Below are positions 32,862-42,277 of a stretch of 64,000 nucleotides of DNA, piece after piece. The stretch spans positions 558,001-622,000 of the forward strand of contig NZ_BAABAY010000001.1 of the NCBI RefSeq assembly GCF_039537665.1, given 5' to 3'. Position 1 is the stretch's first letter, and every line of letters starts with the position of its first letter. The position numbers and the translations under genes were made by a program. The stretch comes from Gaetbulibacter_A aestuarii. GTDB taxonomy: Bacteria; Bacteroidota; Bacteroidia; Flavobacteriales; Flavobacteriaceae. Below the pieces are notes generated by a model. That model ran no database searches and was not told the origin of the DNA. It worked only from the letters and a program-made list of their open reading frames with translations.

Positions 32862-34205
32862 TCAAGAAAAAATAGCCTTATAAATATCGTTTCCATTGGC
32901 AAATAATACCAAAGCGATCAAAATAAAGAAGCCAACCATTTGAGCATACTCCATAAACTTATCGCCGGGCTTTCTACCTGAGATCATTTCATATAACAAG
33001 AACATCACATGGCCGCCATCTAATGCCGGAATTGGCAATAGGTTCAATACCCCCAACATGATTGATAGAAAGGCGGTAATACTCCAAAAATTAGCCCAAC
33101 TCCAAAAGGCTGGAAAAATGTTGAAAATGGCATAAAAACCACCCACCCCTTTATAAGCTCCTGTGCTTGGTGTAAAAATAGCTTTAAATTGTTTTAAATA
33201 GGAAGTAATTTGATCTCCCGTAAGTTTTATTCCCACAGGTATTGCTTCTAAGAAACTGTATTTTTTGGTTTCAAACTGATAATAACCCAACTTTTCAAGA
33301 TTATCATCTGTAATTGATCCATAAACTACTCCAAGTTTAGCATTATCAGAAATCTTTAATGGAACATTAATAGTCTCCCCATTTCGTAATACATGAGCTT
33401 TAACCTTTTGTCCCTTAAATTTGCTCAAAGTCGGAATTACCTGGTCGATGTATTTGGTATTGATACTATCCAACCCAACAATAACATCTCCTTTTCTTAA
33501 ACCACTATTTTTGTTGAATGAGGTATCAGGTACCTTGGCAATTACAAAAGGCATACGTTTACTTATAAAACCTCTTTCTTTGGAATCTATCATTTTCGCT
33601 AAAAAATCCTGAGGTAAAGTCACCGTTGAATCTCTCCCCTGGCGCTCTATCGTGATGTTTTTTCCGAACAACACTTTTTCGGGGATCTCATTGAAGCGTG
33701 TCACTTTTTCGCCATCAATTGCCACAATATTATCTCCGGTTTTTAAACCAGCATTATTTGCCACAACGCTTTCAATCTCTAAACCATCTTTAATATTTTC
33801 AACCGGAAGGTATTTATCGCCATAATAATAACTCATGCCTATATAAATGAGTACGGCCAATAAAAAATTCACTGTAACGCCACCTAACATGATGATCAAC
33901 CGTTGCCAGGCCGGTTTTGAACGGAATTCCCAGGGCTGTGGTTCTTCCTTTAATTGCTCGGTATCCATACTCTCATCGATCATACCGGATATTTTTACGT
34001 AACCACCCAACGGCAGCCAGCCAATACCATAAACGGTTTCGCCGATCTTCTTTTTGAACAAGGAATATTTCACATCAAAAAACAAATAGAATTTTTCAAC
34101 GCGGGTTTTAAATAATTTCGCGGGTATGAAGTGTCCCAATTCATGCAAGATGATCAGGAGCGATAAGCTCATTAAAAATTGAGATATTTTTATAACAAAA
34201 TCCAT
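32862..34205 (-). CDS. rseP: Site-2 protease family intramembrane zinc metalloprotease
   Basis: A 447-residue polytopic protease that cleaves membrane-bound anti-sigma factors and signal-peptide remnants. HELGHF at about 21-26 gives the zinc ligands; two PDZ-like regions follow (KTGDNIVAIDGEKVTRF and KGDVIVGLDSINTKY); the second membrane motif is NLLPIPALDGGHVMFLLYEM near 393-412. The end of the gene is duplicated downstream. It is divergent from the SCO gene. Confidence 0.95.
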   Translation of the reverse strand: MDFVIKISQFLMSLSLLIILHELGHFIPAKLFKTRVEKFYLFFDVKYSLFKKKIGETVYGIGWLPLGGYVKISGMIDESMDTEQLKEEPQPWEFRSKPAWQRLIIMLGGVTVNFLLAVLIYIGMSYYYGDKYLPVENIKDGLEIESVVANNAGLKTGDNIVAIDGEKVTRFNEIPEKVLFGKNITIERQGRDSTVTLPQDFLAKMIDSKERGFISKRMPFVIAKVPDTSFNKNSGLRKGDVIVGLDSINTKYIDQVIPTLSKFKGQKVKAHVLRNGETINVPLKISDNAKLGVVYGSITDDNLEKLGYYQFETKKYSFLEAIPVGIKLTGDQITSYLKQFKAIFTPSTGAYKGVGGFYAIFNIFPAFWSWANFWSITAFLSIMLGVLNLLPIPALDGGHVMFLLYEMISGRKPGDKFMEYAQMVGFFILIALVLFANGNDIYKAIFS

Positions 34206-34341
34206 AGATTATTCAGGTCATATTTTATAATCGCACAAAAGTAAGCTTTTTAAACAAACTTTAAACCAGGTCAATAATTTTGGATAGAGTTTTAACATGA
34301 ATTTAGGGGTCTTTTAACGGCAACATGTTACTGAATCATTG

Positions 34342-34349
34342 TATTTTTG
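34342..34349 (+). promoter_or_regulatory. -7 element before the SCO gene
   Basis: TATTTTTG, 26 bases before the chosen start, matches TAnnTTTG. Confidence 0.5.
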
Positions 34350-34374
34350 TACAAATTTAAACGCTACACTTACC

Positions 34375-35049
34375 ATGCGATCTTTTTTCAAAGGGTATCT
34401 TAAATTTTTTATTGGCTTTGGTATACTGTCGGCCATCATTATGTATATCATTTACAATACCCTTAACACCTATAAACCCTTACCTGTTTATCAACCTTCC
34501 AATGTGAGCGCCGATCTGGTAGATACAACCATGCAGTATCAAAAAAAATACCACAAGATCGCCGATTTTTCATTGACGAATCAAAACGGTAAAACCATCA
34601 CTCAGGATAACTATAAGAATAAGATCTATGTGGCTGATTTCTTTTTTACCACGTGTCAAAGTATTTGTCCGGTGATGACAGATCAAATGGTGCGTGTTCA
34701 AAATTCTATTTTGAATGATTCGCAGGTGATGTTATTATCTCATAGTGTTACTCCGGATATTGATACCGTAGCGCAACTAAAACGCTATGCCATCGAAAAA
34801 GGCGTTAATGATAAGAAATGGAATTTAGTTACCGGCGATAAAAAACAGATCTACGACCTGGCTCGAAAAAGCTACCTCGCCGTGAAAGACAATCCGTTTG
34901 CCGGGAAATACGACATGATCCACACCGAAAATTTTGTTCTTGTAGATAAAAAAAGACAGATCCGTGGGTTTTACGACGGTACCAATCCCGAGGAGGTAGA
35001 TCAGCTGATTAAAGATATTAAACACCTCGAAAAAGAATACACTTTATAG
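34375..35049 (+). CDS. SCO1/SenC family copper chaperone-like protein
   Basis: About 224 residues from the ATG at 34375. One N-terminal membrane segment (FFIGFGILSAIIMYIIYN) anchors a thioredoxin-fold domain. The copper motif CQSICP (CxxxC) lies in FFTTCQSICPVM and the conserved His in LLSHSVTPDID. SCO proteins deliver copper to the CuA site of cytochrome c oxidase or work in thiol redox. It is followed by feoA after 72 bases, possibly a separate unit. Confidence 0.95.
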   Translation: MRSFFKGYLKFFIGFGILSAIIMYIIYNTLNTYKPLPVYQPSNVSADLVDTTMQYQKKYHKIADFSLTNQNGKTITQDNYKNKIYVADFFFTTCQSICPVMTDQMVRVQNSILNDSQVMLLSHSVTPDIDTVAQLKRYAIEKGVNDKKWNLVTGDKKQIYDLARKSYLAVKDNPFAGKYDMIHTENFVLVDKKRQIRGFYDGTNPEEVDQLIKDIKHLEKEYTL

Positions 35050-35087
35050 TTTTACCTTAAGGATTTTTTTACCCTAAATTTTTAGCT

Positions 35088-35095
35088 TACTTTTG
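35088..35095 (+). promoter_or_regulatory. -7 element before feoA
   Basis: TACTTTTG, 26 bases before the GTG start of feoA, matches TAnnTTTG. Confidence 0.45.
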
Positions 35096-35121
35096 CTTCT
35101 TTAAAATCAATCTAAATAAGC

Positions 35122-35358
35122 GTGAAAGACACATTAGCACATTTAAAACGTGGAGAAACAGCAGTAATTGCTGATGTATCGTCTGTTCATGTTCCTCTAA
35201 AACTGCTGGAAATGGGCTGTCTCCCGGGAAATTCTGTAGAGCTTGTTCAATTGGCGCCTTTTAAAGATCCGATGTACCTAAACATTAATGGATCTTATCT
35301 CGCTATTCGAAAAGAAACTGCTTTACATATCATCATTGAAAAAGAAGTCCATGAGTAA
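35122..35358 (+). CDS. feoA: FeoA family protein
   Basis: A 78-residue SH3-like protein starting at GTG. KRGETAVIADVSSVHVPLKL, LEMGCLPGNSVELVQLAPF and DPMYLNINGSYLAIRKETA are typical of FeoA. It is thought to interact with FeoB. Its stop overlaps the feoB start by 8 bases, showing translational coupling. Confidence 0.93.
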   Translation: MKDTLAHLKRGETAVIADVSSVHVPLKLLEMGCLPGNSVELVQLAPFKDPMYLNINGSYLAIRKETALHIIIEKEVHE

Positions 35359-37450
35359 ACAAATCAATGTTGCTTTAATAGGGAATCCTAATACCGGAAA
35401 AACCTCTGTATTTAATGCCCTAACAGGTTTGAATCAAAAAGTAGGTAATTACCCGGGCATCACTGTTGAGAAAAAAGAAGGTATCTGCAAACTGCCTCGC
35501 GGCGTTAAAGCACACATTATCGATTTACCCGGAACGTATAGCCTGAATGCCTCGTCATTGGATGAGAATGTGGTTATCGAGTTATTGCTCAATAAAAATG
35601 ACAAGGACTTCCCTGACGTTGCTGTAGTGATTAGTGATGTTGAAAATTTAAAACGGAACTTACTCCTGTTCACCCAAATAAAAGATCTTGAAATTCCAGC
35701 TATTTTGGTGATCAATATGGCTGATAGAATGCGCTATAAAGGTATTTCTCTGGATATTGATTATTTAGAAAAACAGCTGAAAACCAAAATCGCTTTGGTT
35801 AGTACCCGAAAACGGGAAGGCATCGAGCGGCTTAAAGATCTGATCGCTAATTACAAGGATTTATCCGTTGAGCCCTGCCTGAATGCTTCTGAGATCGATA
35901 AACCTTATTTTGATACCCTGCGTGAAACCTACCCTAATCAATTATTATACAAATTGTGGTTGGTGATTACTCAGGACGTAAATTTTGGAAAACTCACCAG
36001 AAATGAAATTGATGCTCTGGCGAATTTTAAGACCAAATCGAAAAGTGATCTTAAGCGCCTTCAGCAGAAAGAAACGATTAAACGTTATCAGTTTATCAAT
36101 AATGTACTTAAAGTTGGCCAAACCATTGATGTTACTCAGGCTAAAGATCTCCGCACAAGATTGGATCGCATTTTAACACATAAAGTTTGGGGCTACCTCA
36201 TCTTTGGCGTGATACTACTTACCATTTTTCAGGCTATTTACGACTGGTCGAGCGTCCCCATGGATTTCATAGACAATATTTTCGCTCTAATGAGTGAGTG
36301 GGTTAAAACCCATTTGCCTAAAGGCGTCTTTACAAATCTGATCTCCGAAGGTATTATACCGGGATTGGGTGGTATCGTTATTTTCATTCCACAGATCGCC
36401 TTTTTATTCCTCTTTATTTCGATTTTAGAAGAAAGTGGTTATATGAGTCGTGTGGTTTTTTTAATGGACCGCGTGATGCGGAAATTCGGACTTAGCGGTA
36501 AAAGCGTCGTGCCTTTGATCTCCGGAACAGCCTGCGCCATCCCGGCTATCATGGCAACCCGAAACATAGAAAGTTGGAAGGAACGACTGATCACTATTTT
36601 GGTAACACCATTCACCACCTGTTCAGCGCGATTACCGGTTTATCTCATTATCATTTCTTTAGTGATTCCTGAAGGGCGTATATTAGGATTGGGTTATCAG
36701 GCCCTCGCGCTTATGATCCTATACCTGTTAGGTTTTGGTATGGCCGTATTTTCAGCCTGGATCCTGAATAAAATTTTAAGAATCAAAAAGAAAACCTTTT
36801 TTGTAGTTGAAATGCCAAACTACAAGTTACCACTTATAAAAAACGTGGCTTTAACAGTTATTGAAAAGACCAAATCCTTTGTATTCGGTGCCGGTAAAAT
36901 TATTTTAGCGATTTCAATTATTCTTTGGTTTTTGGCTTCCTTTGGTCCCGGAGATAATTTCAACAATGCCGAAGCTATTGTAAAGGCTGAAAATAAAGGC
37001 AAAGAACTTACCCAAATAGAATTACAGCAAAAAGTAGCCTCGCAAAAACTGGAACACTCGTTTATTGGGATTACCGGTCGGGCTATCGAGCCCGTTATTC
37101 AACCTTTGGGTTACGATTGGAAAATTGGTATTGCTATCATTAGTAGTTTTGCTGCGCGTGAAGTTTTTGTAGGAACTTTGGCCACTATTTACAGTGTGGG
37201 TAATGATGATGAAGACACCATTAAAAACCGAATGGCCGGAGAGGTCAACCCCATTTTAGGCGGACCCTTATTTACCTTTGCTTCGGGCGTTTCACTATTG
37301 CTTTTTTACGCCTTTGCCATGCAGTGCATGAGTACTTTGGCCATAGTAAAACGGGAAACAAATAGTTGGAAATGGCCCGTTTTACAATTGTTTATAATGA
37401 CAGCCATAGCCTATGTAGCGGCCTTGGTTTCATTTCAATTGTTACATTAA
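35351..37450 (+). CDS. feoB: Ferrous iron transport protein B
   Basis: About 699 residues from the ATG at 35351. The N-terminal G domain has G1 GNPNTGKTS, G3 DLPGTYSL and G4 NMAD; the membrane part has two Gate regions with the conserved Cys (FTTCSARLPVYL and SGTACAIPAIMATRN). A coiled, charged insert near 555-585 (KAENKGKELTQIELQQK) is typical. It imports Fe(II) with GTP hydrolysis. It follows feoA and precedes a Cys-rich membrane peptide. Confidence 0.97.
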   Translation: MSKQINVALIGNPNTGKTSVFNALTGLNQKVGNYPGITVEKKEGICKLPRGVKAHIIDLPGTYSLNASSLDENVVIELLLNKNDKDFPDVAVVISDVENLKRNLLLFTQIKDLEIPAILVINMADRMRYKGISLDIDYLEKQLKTKIALVSTRKREGIERLKDLIANYKDLSVEPCLNASEIDKPYFDTLRETYPNQLLYKLWLVITQDVNFGKLTRNEIDALANFKTKSKSDLKRLQQKETIKRYQFINNVLKVGQTIDVTQAKDLRTRLDRILTHKVWGYLIFGVILLTIFQAIYDWSSVPMDFIDNIFALMSEWVKTHLPKGVFTNLISEGIIPGLGGIVIFIPQIAFLFLFISILEESGYMSRVVFLMDRVMRKFGLSGKSVVPLISGTACAIPAIMATRNIESWKERLITILVTPFTTCSARLPVYLIIISLVIPEGRILGLGYQALALMILYLLGFGMAVFSAWILNKILRIKKKTFFVVEMPNYKLPLIKNVALTVIEKTKSFVFGAGKIILAISIILWFLASFGPGDNFNNAEAIVKAENKGKELTQIELQQKVASQKLEHSFIGITGRAIEPVIQPLGYDWKIGIAIISSFAAREVFVGTLATIYSVGNDDEDTIKNRMAGEVNPILGGPLFTFASGVSLLLFYAFAMQCMSTLAIVKRETNSWKWPVLQLFIMTAIAYVAALVSFQLLH

Positions 37451-37488
37451 AATCGTAAGATAGATACAAGAAAAACGACTAAAAATTT

Positions 37489-37626
37489 ATGAATTCATTG
37501 ATCCAATATATTCTGGTTTTTACTGCTTTGGGCTTTGCCTTGTTTTTTTTAATTCGAAAATTCTTCTTCAAAAAACCAAAGTCAGATAAAGCATGTGGTG
37601 GCGGTGATAATTGTGGTTGCCATTAA
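37489..37626 (+). CDS. FeoB-associated Cys-rich membrane protein
   Basis: A 45-residue peptide: one transmembrane helix (YILVFTALGFALFFLI), a basic segment (RKFFFKKPKSDK) and a Cys-rich end ACGGGDNCGCH. This is the FeoB-associated Cys-rich family that follows feoB in many Bacteroidota. It starts 39 bases after the feoB stop. The Cys/His tail may bind iron or an iron-sulfur cluster; that is inference. Confidence 0.88.
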   Translation: MNSLIQYILVFTALGFALFFLIRKFFFKKPKSDKACGGGDNCGCH

Positions 37627-37653
37627 TCTGGCATCTAAAAGCTATTCCAAAAC

Positions 37654-38439
37654 ATGAATCAACTAAAAAAATTAGTATTTACTGCCTTATTTTTGTCGTC
37701 CTTTGAAGTGAGTAGCCAGGAAGACCCAAAAGAACCCCTAATTACGGATCGCCCTGATGCCACGGAATCGCCAAGTACTGTTCCTGTAGGGTATTTACAA
37801 GTTGAAACCGGTTCATTTTACACGAAAAATAACACTAACTCTATAAAATCTGAACAATTCACTTACAACACCTCATTACTTCGTTTGGGTCTGTTGAACA
37901 ATGTAGAATTGCGTTTAGGTTGGGATTTTGTTGAAAATAAGTTCGAAAATACTAATGCTGTTTTAAGTGGATTTAATCCGCTGTTACTTGGTACCAAGTT
38001 AGCCATTGCCAAAGAAAATAACGGATGGCCTGAAGTTGGTTTTGTGGGTCATGTTTACCTCCCCTTTTTAGCAGGAAATGACTATAAACCTGAAACTACA
38101 GGTGTAGATTTTAGGTTTTCTTTTGCTCACACACTAAATGAGAAGTCGAGTTTATCTTATAACCTGGGGATGGCCTGGGGCGATGATTCTCCTGAAGCTA
38201 GCTACATTTACACCCTTTCCTACGGAAGGTCTTTAACGAATGCACTGGGATTTTATGCCGAACTTTACGGTAATCTTCCTGAAAACAGCGCTTCAAACCA
38301 TTATTGGGATCTCGGTTTTACCTATTTACTTTCAGATAACGTACAGTTGGACGCTACTGTTGGTTCCGGAATTACTGATGGTCAGGACCTACTTTTAAGT
38401 GGTGGGGTAAGTTTCAGAATTCCTACCGGTAAAAAATAA
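37654..38439 (+). CDS. Outer-membrane transporter-like beta-barrel (phenol-degradation MetA-like family)
   Basis: A 261-residue secreted beta-barrel with a signal peptide (LVFTALFLSSFEVSSQ). The start of the mature part, ITDRPDATESPSTVPVGYLQ, is the hallmark of the transporter family (Phenol_MetA_deg-like) common in Bacteroidota. Alternating strands of about 10 residues end in a final strand SGGVSFRIPTGKK. It follows the feo genes at 28 bases and could be part of the same unit. Confidence 0.85.
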   Translation: MNQLKKLVFTALFLSSFEVSSQEDPKEPLITDRPDATESPSTVPVGYLQVETGSFYTKNNTNSIKSEQFTYNTSLLRLGLLNNVELRLGWDFVENKFENTNAVLSGFNPLLLGTKLAIAKENNGWPEVGFVGHVYLPFLAGNDYKPETTGVDFRFSFAHTLNEKSSLSYNLGMAWGDDSPEASYIYTLSYGRSLTNALGFYAELYGNLPENSASNHYWDLGFTYLLSDNVQLDATVGSGITDGQDLLLSGGVSFRIPTGKK

Positions 38440-38442
38440 GAT

Positions 38443-38967
38443 CTATTGTCTATTTGAACTATTTTGATAAGACAGTTGTAATGCTCTGAGGTAATCCACA
38501 ACCTTAGCTTGTGTTTTATAACTTTTGTTTAATACATCCTGATCCATTTGGTCTGAAACTGTAATAGCGATATACCAGTAATCTTCTTTTGAAACATCTG
38601 AATCTTCGGCATCAACATCGGTTTCCATTTCTCCGTTAATAAATAAATTCAAAAGACTTACTGATTTATCTATGCGTTTCACTTCATAAAATGACATATA
38701 GTATGTACTGGAATCAACTTCAATCGGCACAAAACGATTCACGTTTACACCGTTTCTTTCAAACCGGCGATCCATAAAATTATAAAAGAAACCTTCAGGA
38801 TAGTTATCTTCAAAAATAAAGGCATAACGTTCCGGTAAATCGCCTTTAAACTTTTTAGCAATTTTCACCTCGTAGTTCTTAATACTTGGTGGTACTCGCA
38901 ACGGAATACAGGCCAGAAAACAACAGGTGAAAAGACAATATCCAAATATTTTAACTGAGAAATTCAT
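38443..38967 (-). CDS. Hypothetical lipoprotein
   Basis: A 174-residue protein with a lipobox-like CFLAC (Cys about 20). The mature part is mixed alpha/beta with PERYAFIFEDNYPEGFFYNF and a Tyr-rich middle. I do not recognise it. Convergent with the MetA-like gene (3-base gap). No partner is obvious. Confidence 0.7.
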   Translation of the reverse strand: MNFSVKIFGYCLFTCCFLACIPLRVPPSIKNYEVKIAKKFKGDLPERYAFIFEDNYPEGFFYNFMDRRFERNGVNVNRFVPIEVDSSTYYMSFYEVKRIDKSVSLLNLFINGEMETDVDAEDSDVSKEDYWYIAITVSDQMDQDVLNKSYKTQAKVVDYLRALQLSYQNSSNRQ

Positions 38968-39056
38968 ATACTAAAAATACGAATTAAAAGCTTTTAACTT
39001 TTTGAATATCAACCTAAAAACAATTTTTAAAAAAATGTATGCGATGGAAGATCGAT

Positions 39057-40475
39057 TTAAACTAAAATACGCCAAACCTGTGCCACAAGAAACGTAACCA
39101 CAAAACCTAAAATCACCGGCATTATGGAAGCTACTGTAGTCCACTTTACACTTTTGGTTTCTTTGTAAATAGTATATATGGTTGTACTACACGGGTTGTG
39201 AAGCAAACTGAACAGCATTAAATTGATGGCTGTTAATAAAGTCCAACCTCCTGCACGAAGCAAATCTCCGGTAGCGTTCATTGAATCCAGTTCAAACATC
39301 ACTCCTGCTCCATTTCCTGCGGAAATTCCTGTAACCAAAACCGTAAGCATTAGGATTGTCGGAATTACAATTTCATTAGCTGGAATAGCCACGATATAGG
39401 CAAGTAATATCACACCATTCAAACCTAAGAGATAACCAAACGGATTGAAAGAGTCAATAAGGATTGCAGCAATACTATCTCCACTTATATGGATATTAGA
39501 GATCAACCAAATAACTGCTCCGGCCGGAGCCGCAAACACGATGGCGCGCCATAGCACAATGATGGTTCTATCGATCAACGAGGTATACAAGGTTCTCCAA
39601 AATCTGGGTGGTCGATAAGGAGGTAACTCCAAATGAAAGGTAGACACTTCCCCTTTTAAAACTGTTTTGGACAAAGCCCAGGATGTTCCGAACATAAATG
39701 CCATCCCTAAAACGGCAATTCCTATAACTGCTAACAAGGATACAAAACTCGACATTCCTTTAGGTGCTATGGCCCCGATAAAAATTGTAGCAATCAGGAT
39801 CTGTGTAGGCCAGCGACCATTGCACAAGGAAAAATTATTCGTAATAATAGCAATCAATCGTTCCCTTGGGCTATCAATAATTCGCGTTGCTACAACGCCG
39901 GCGGCATTACAACCAAAGCCCATACTCATGGTTAGGGCCTGCTTTCCATGAGCTCCGGAACGCTTAAATAAACTATCCAAATTGAAAGCCACTCGCGGTA
40001 AATATCCAAAATCCTCTAAAAGTGTGAATAAAGGGAAAAAGATAGCCATAGGAGGAAGCATTACTGCAATAACCCATGCTACTGCTAAATACACACCATC
40101 TATTAAAAAACCATCAAGCCACCACGGCATATTAATGCTGGCCGCGCCGCTTTTTAAAGCCGGATGAATTTTATCTAATAATAATTCCGCTAAAAGCGAT
40201 GAAGGATAATTTGCCCCAATAATGGTAATCCAAAGGACTACCCCAAGAATGAGGAACATGATTGGAAATCCGAAGATTTTACTGGTTACAATTTTATCAA
40301 TTTTCGCATCGAGTCGAAATCGCTTTTTAGATTGCCGATCATCTACGGTGTCTTTTACAATATCCGCGGCATCAGCATATATACTTTCCGTTAGCGTATC
40401 GTGAAAATCGTCGCCAATTTGCCATCGCAATTCGTTAGACAGTTCAATTATATGATCTATATTTTTGTCGCTCAT
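39057..40475 (-). CDS. Split FeoB, membrane part (nucleoside-recognition/Gate domains)
   Basis: A 472-residue polytopic protein with no GTPase domain. It begins in the linker of FeoB (ELRWQIGDDFHDTLTESIYA), then has the two Gate regions: SMGFGCNAAGVVATRIIDS with the conserved Cys, NNFSLCNGRWPTQILI and HNPCSTTIYTIYKETKSVKW. It is the missing C-terminal half of the G-domain protein encoded directly upstream, 9 bases away on the same strand. The pair therefore forms one FeoB in two chains. Its metal could be Mn(II) or Fe(II). Confidence 0.9.
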   Translation of the reverse strand: MSDKNIDHIIELSNELRWQIGDDFHDTLTESIYADAADIVKDTVDDRQSKKRFRLDAKIDKIVTSKIFGFPIMFLILGVVLWITIIGANYPSSLLAELLLDKIHPALKSGAASINMPWWLDGFLIDGVYLAVAWVIAVMLPPMAIFFPLFTLLEDFGYLPRVAFNLDSLFKRSGAHGKQALTMSMGFGCNAAGVVATRIIDSPRERLIAIITNNFSLCNGRWPTQILIATIFIGAIAPKGMSSFVSLLAVIGIAVLGMAFMFGTSWALSKTVLKGEVSTFHLELPPYRPPRFWRTLYTSLIDRTIIVLWRAIVFAAPAGAVIWLISNIHISGDSIAAILIDSFNPFGYLLGLNGVILLAYIVAIPANEIVIPTILMLTVLVTGISAGNGAGVMFELDSMNATGDLLRAGGWTLLTAINLMLFSLLHNPCSTTIYTIYKETKSVKWTTVASIMPVILGFVVTFLVAQVWRILV

Positions 40476-40484
40476 GCTTCAGTT

Positions 40485-41249
40485 TTAAACAAATTCGCCT
40501 TTTTTTAAGGCATTGATAATCTGGGTATCTCCTTCCAGCAAACGAAAGGCAATCCAACGGCTGTTCGGAATATTTGGAAAGGCCTCCTTTACTTTTTCAG
40601 CCAGTTTTTTTACAGCAGACTCCACATTCGACGGTACATTTTTAATACGATGAGGTTTACATTCGATAGTCCCATTGGCGATACCACTTATGGTTTGAAT
40701 GAGATCAGGGATACCTTTATTATACCTTGCACTCGTAGGTACTACCGGTATTCCAAGGTCACGAGCCAAAGTTCGTACATCAATAGATATATCATTTCGC
40801 TCTGCTTCATCCATCAAGTTCAAACATAACACAGCTTTATCGGTAATCTCTAAAATTTGTAATACGAGATTAAGATTTCGTTCCAGTCGATTGGCGTCTG
40901 CAACAATTACGGTAACATTAGGTTTTCCAAACAAAATAAAATCACGCGCTGCCTGCTCATCATCTGAGGTAGATAGCAAGGAATACGTTCCGGGCAAGTC
41001 AACCAATTTGTATTTCTGATCGTTATATTCAAAACCACCTTCAGCTCGCGTTACCGTTTTACCCGGCCAGTTACCAGTGTGTTGTCGTAAACCGGTTAAA
41101 GCATTAAAAACAGTGCTTTTTCCGGTATTTGGATTTCCGGCCAAAGCCACTACAAAATCCACATTATCGGTCTGCACTCCCATACGTTTTAAGCCATTGG
41201 CATTAAAATGTTCACAAGTTTCACAGGCACTTTTTATTTTTGGGTCCAT
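40485..41249 (-). CDS. Split FeoB, GTPase part
   Basis: A 254-residue protein. The G-domain motifs are G1 GNPNTGKSTVFNALTGL, G3 DLPGTYSLLST and G4 NLMDEAERND, with a helical GDI-like tail (NVESAVKKLAEKVKEAFPNI). A short N-terminal extension with CETCEHF may bind metal. It ends 9 bases before the gene for the membrane half, and its start overlaps the end of the previous gene by 16 bases. Splitting of FeoB is seen in some flavobacteria. Confidence 0.9.
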   Translation of the reverse strand: MDPKIKSACETCEHFNANGLKRMGVQTDNVDFVVALAGNPNTGKSTVFNALTGLRQHTGNWPGKTVTRAEGGFEYNDQKYKLVDLPGTYSLLSTSDDEQAARDFILFGKPNVTVIVADANRLERNLNLVLQILEITDKAVLCLNLMDEAERNDISIDVRTLARDLGIPVVPTSARYNKGIPDLIQTISGIANGTIECKPHRIKNVPSNVESAVKKLAEKVKEAFPNIPNSRWIAFRLLEGDTQIINALKKGEFV

Positions 41250-42277
41250 AACTCATCTTTTTTAATTAAAATTTTTGCAGCCTGATCGTTTCGCAAGGCA
41301 ATCGATGTCCCTTTGATCAAGTAGGCATTTGGTTCGCGGAGCGGATTCATAAGATCGATCTTGATAACAGCACCTTTTACGAAGCCAAGATCCAGTAATC
41401 TGCGTCGTGCTTCGCCCCGACTTTCTTTAGAAATACCAATAATCTTTGCCGTTTCATTTTCCTTAAGGCTGGATAATCTGGCAATATTATCTTCAACTGC
41501 AATCGATTTTTCCAAAGGAGCCACCGTAAGGTTCGCCGCAACAATAGGCGCAAGTTTGAAAACTTCGCCTTCAGATTCAAACGTGATCCGGGTACTATTG
41601 TTTTCGATCACTTTAATAAGAGATCCTATATGAATGTTTTCCGCCAGGATCTGTTTATAGATCACATCTGGTTCATCTTCAATATGAGTAATCCTACCTA
41701 TGGTATTTACAGATAAGAGTGGTAATTCTTCTCCATGTATTTCGGCTATCCTTCCGGTTTGTGTCGGAATGGGGTCGCCATGTGGATCAAACTTTGGGTG
41801 CCCTAAATGTGCAGCCAAAATATTTGTTTCATCATGACTTAACTGATGCTCCATAGCCTCAGCGCGGTCGTGCCATTCAGACTTACTAAAACCTGTTTTA
41901 TCAGCCAAATACCGTTCCCATAACCGGTGCACCCTTACAATTCGCAGTGCATATTCCCGCCCTTTATCAGAGAGTTTCATGATATCCTTTTCAAAAAAAA
42001 TAAGATCATTAACCGTCATTTTCTTAGTAACCTCCACGACGCGGTGGTGATTGTAGTTGATCATTTGAACCAGGGTTTTCATATCTACTTTATTACCCGA
42101 ATTCTCAAAGTGATACAATTGTTTCAGAATATCTTCAATAATGATCTTTTCATTATTCTGAAAATTCTTTTTCAAGATCCAAAACCAACCTTTCATGGGA
42201 CGGAATAACACGATCAACACCAACACGATGGCAAAAAATACCAGGAGCGCTATAAGGGGATTGTAGTTTTCCATCAC
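41234..42277 (-). CDS. Membrane-anchored DtxR/MntR-like regulator with C-terminal FeoA domain
   Basis: A 347-residue protein. An N-terminal transmembrane segment (LIALLVFFAIVLVLIVLF) is followed by a winged-helix part (FENSGNKVDMKTLVQMINYN), the metal-responsive dimerisation part (RVVRVHRLWERYLAD-like, AEAMEHQLSHDETNILAAHL, GHPKFDPHGDPIP) and two SH3/FeoA segments, the last at about 270-345 (LLDLGFVKGAVIKIDLMNPL). It looks like an iron or manganese sensor tethered at the membrane, with a FeoA module to touch the FeoB pair. Overlaps its neighbours by 4 and 16 bases. Confidence 0.85.
   Translation of the reverse strand: MMENYNPLIALLVFFAIVLVLIVLFRPMKGWFWILKKNFQNNEKIIIEDILKQLYHFENSGNKVDMKTLVQMINYNHHRVVEVTKKMTVNDLIFFEKDIMKLSDKGREYALRIVRVHRLWERYLADKTGFSKSEWHDRAEAMEHQLSHDETNILAAHLGHPKFDPHGDPIPTQTGRIAEIHGEELPLLSVNTIGRITHIEDEPDVIYKQILAENIHIGSLIKVIENNSTRITFESEGEVFKLAPIVAANLTVAPLEKSIAVEDNIARLSSLKENETAKIIGISKESRGEARRRLLDLGFVKGAVIKIDLMNPLREPNAYLIKGTSIALRNDQAAKILIKKDELWTQK

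Noticed and set aside
40475..40485. Frameshift splitting one feoB gene
   Set aside because: The G-domain gene ends with its own stop, the membrane-half gene has its own ATG 9 bases later, and domain boundaries coincide with the split; I recall similar split pairs in other flavobacteria.
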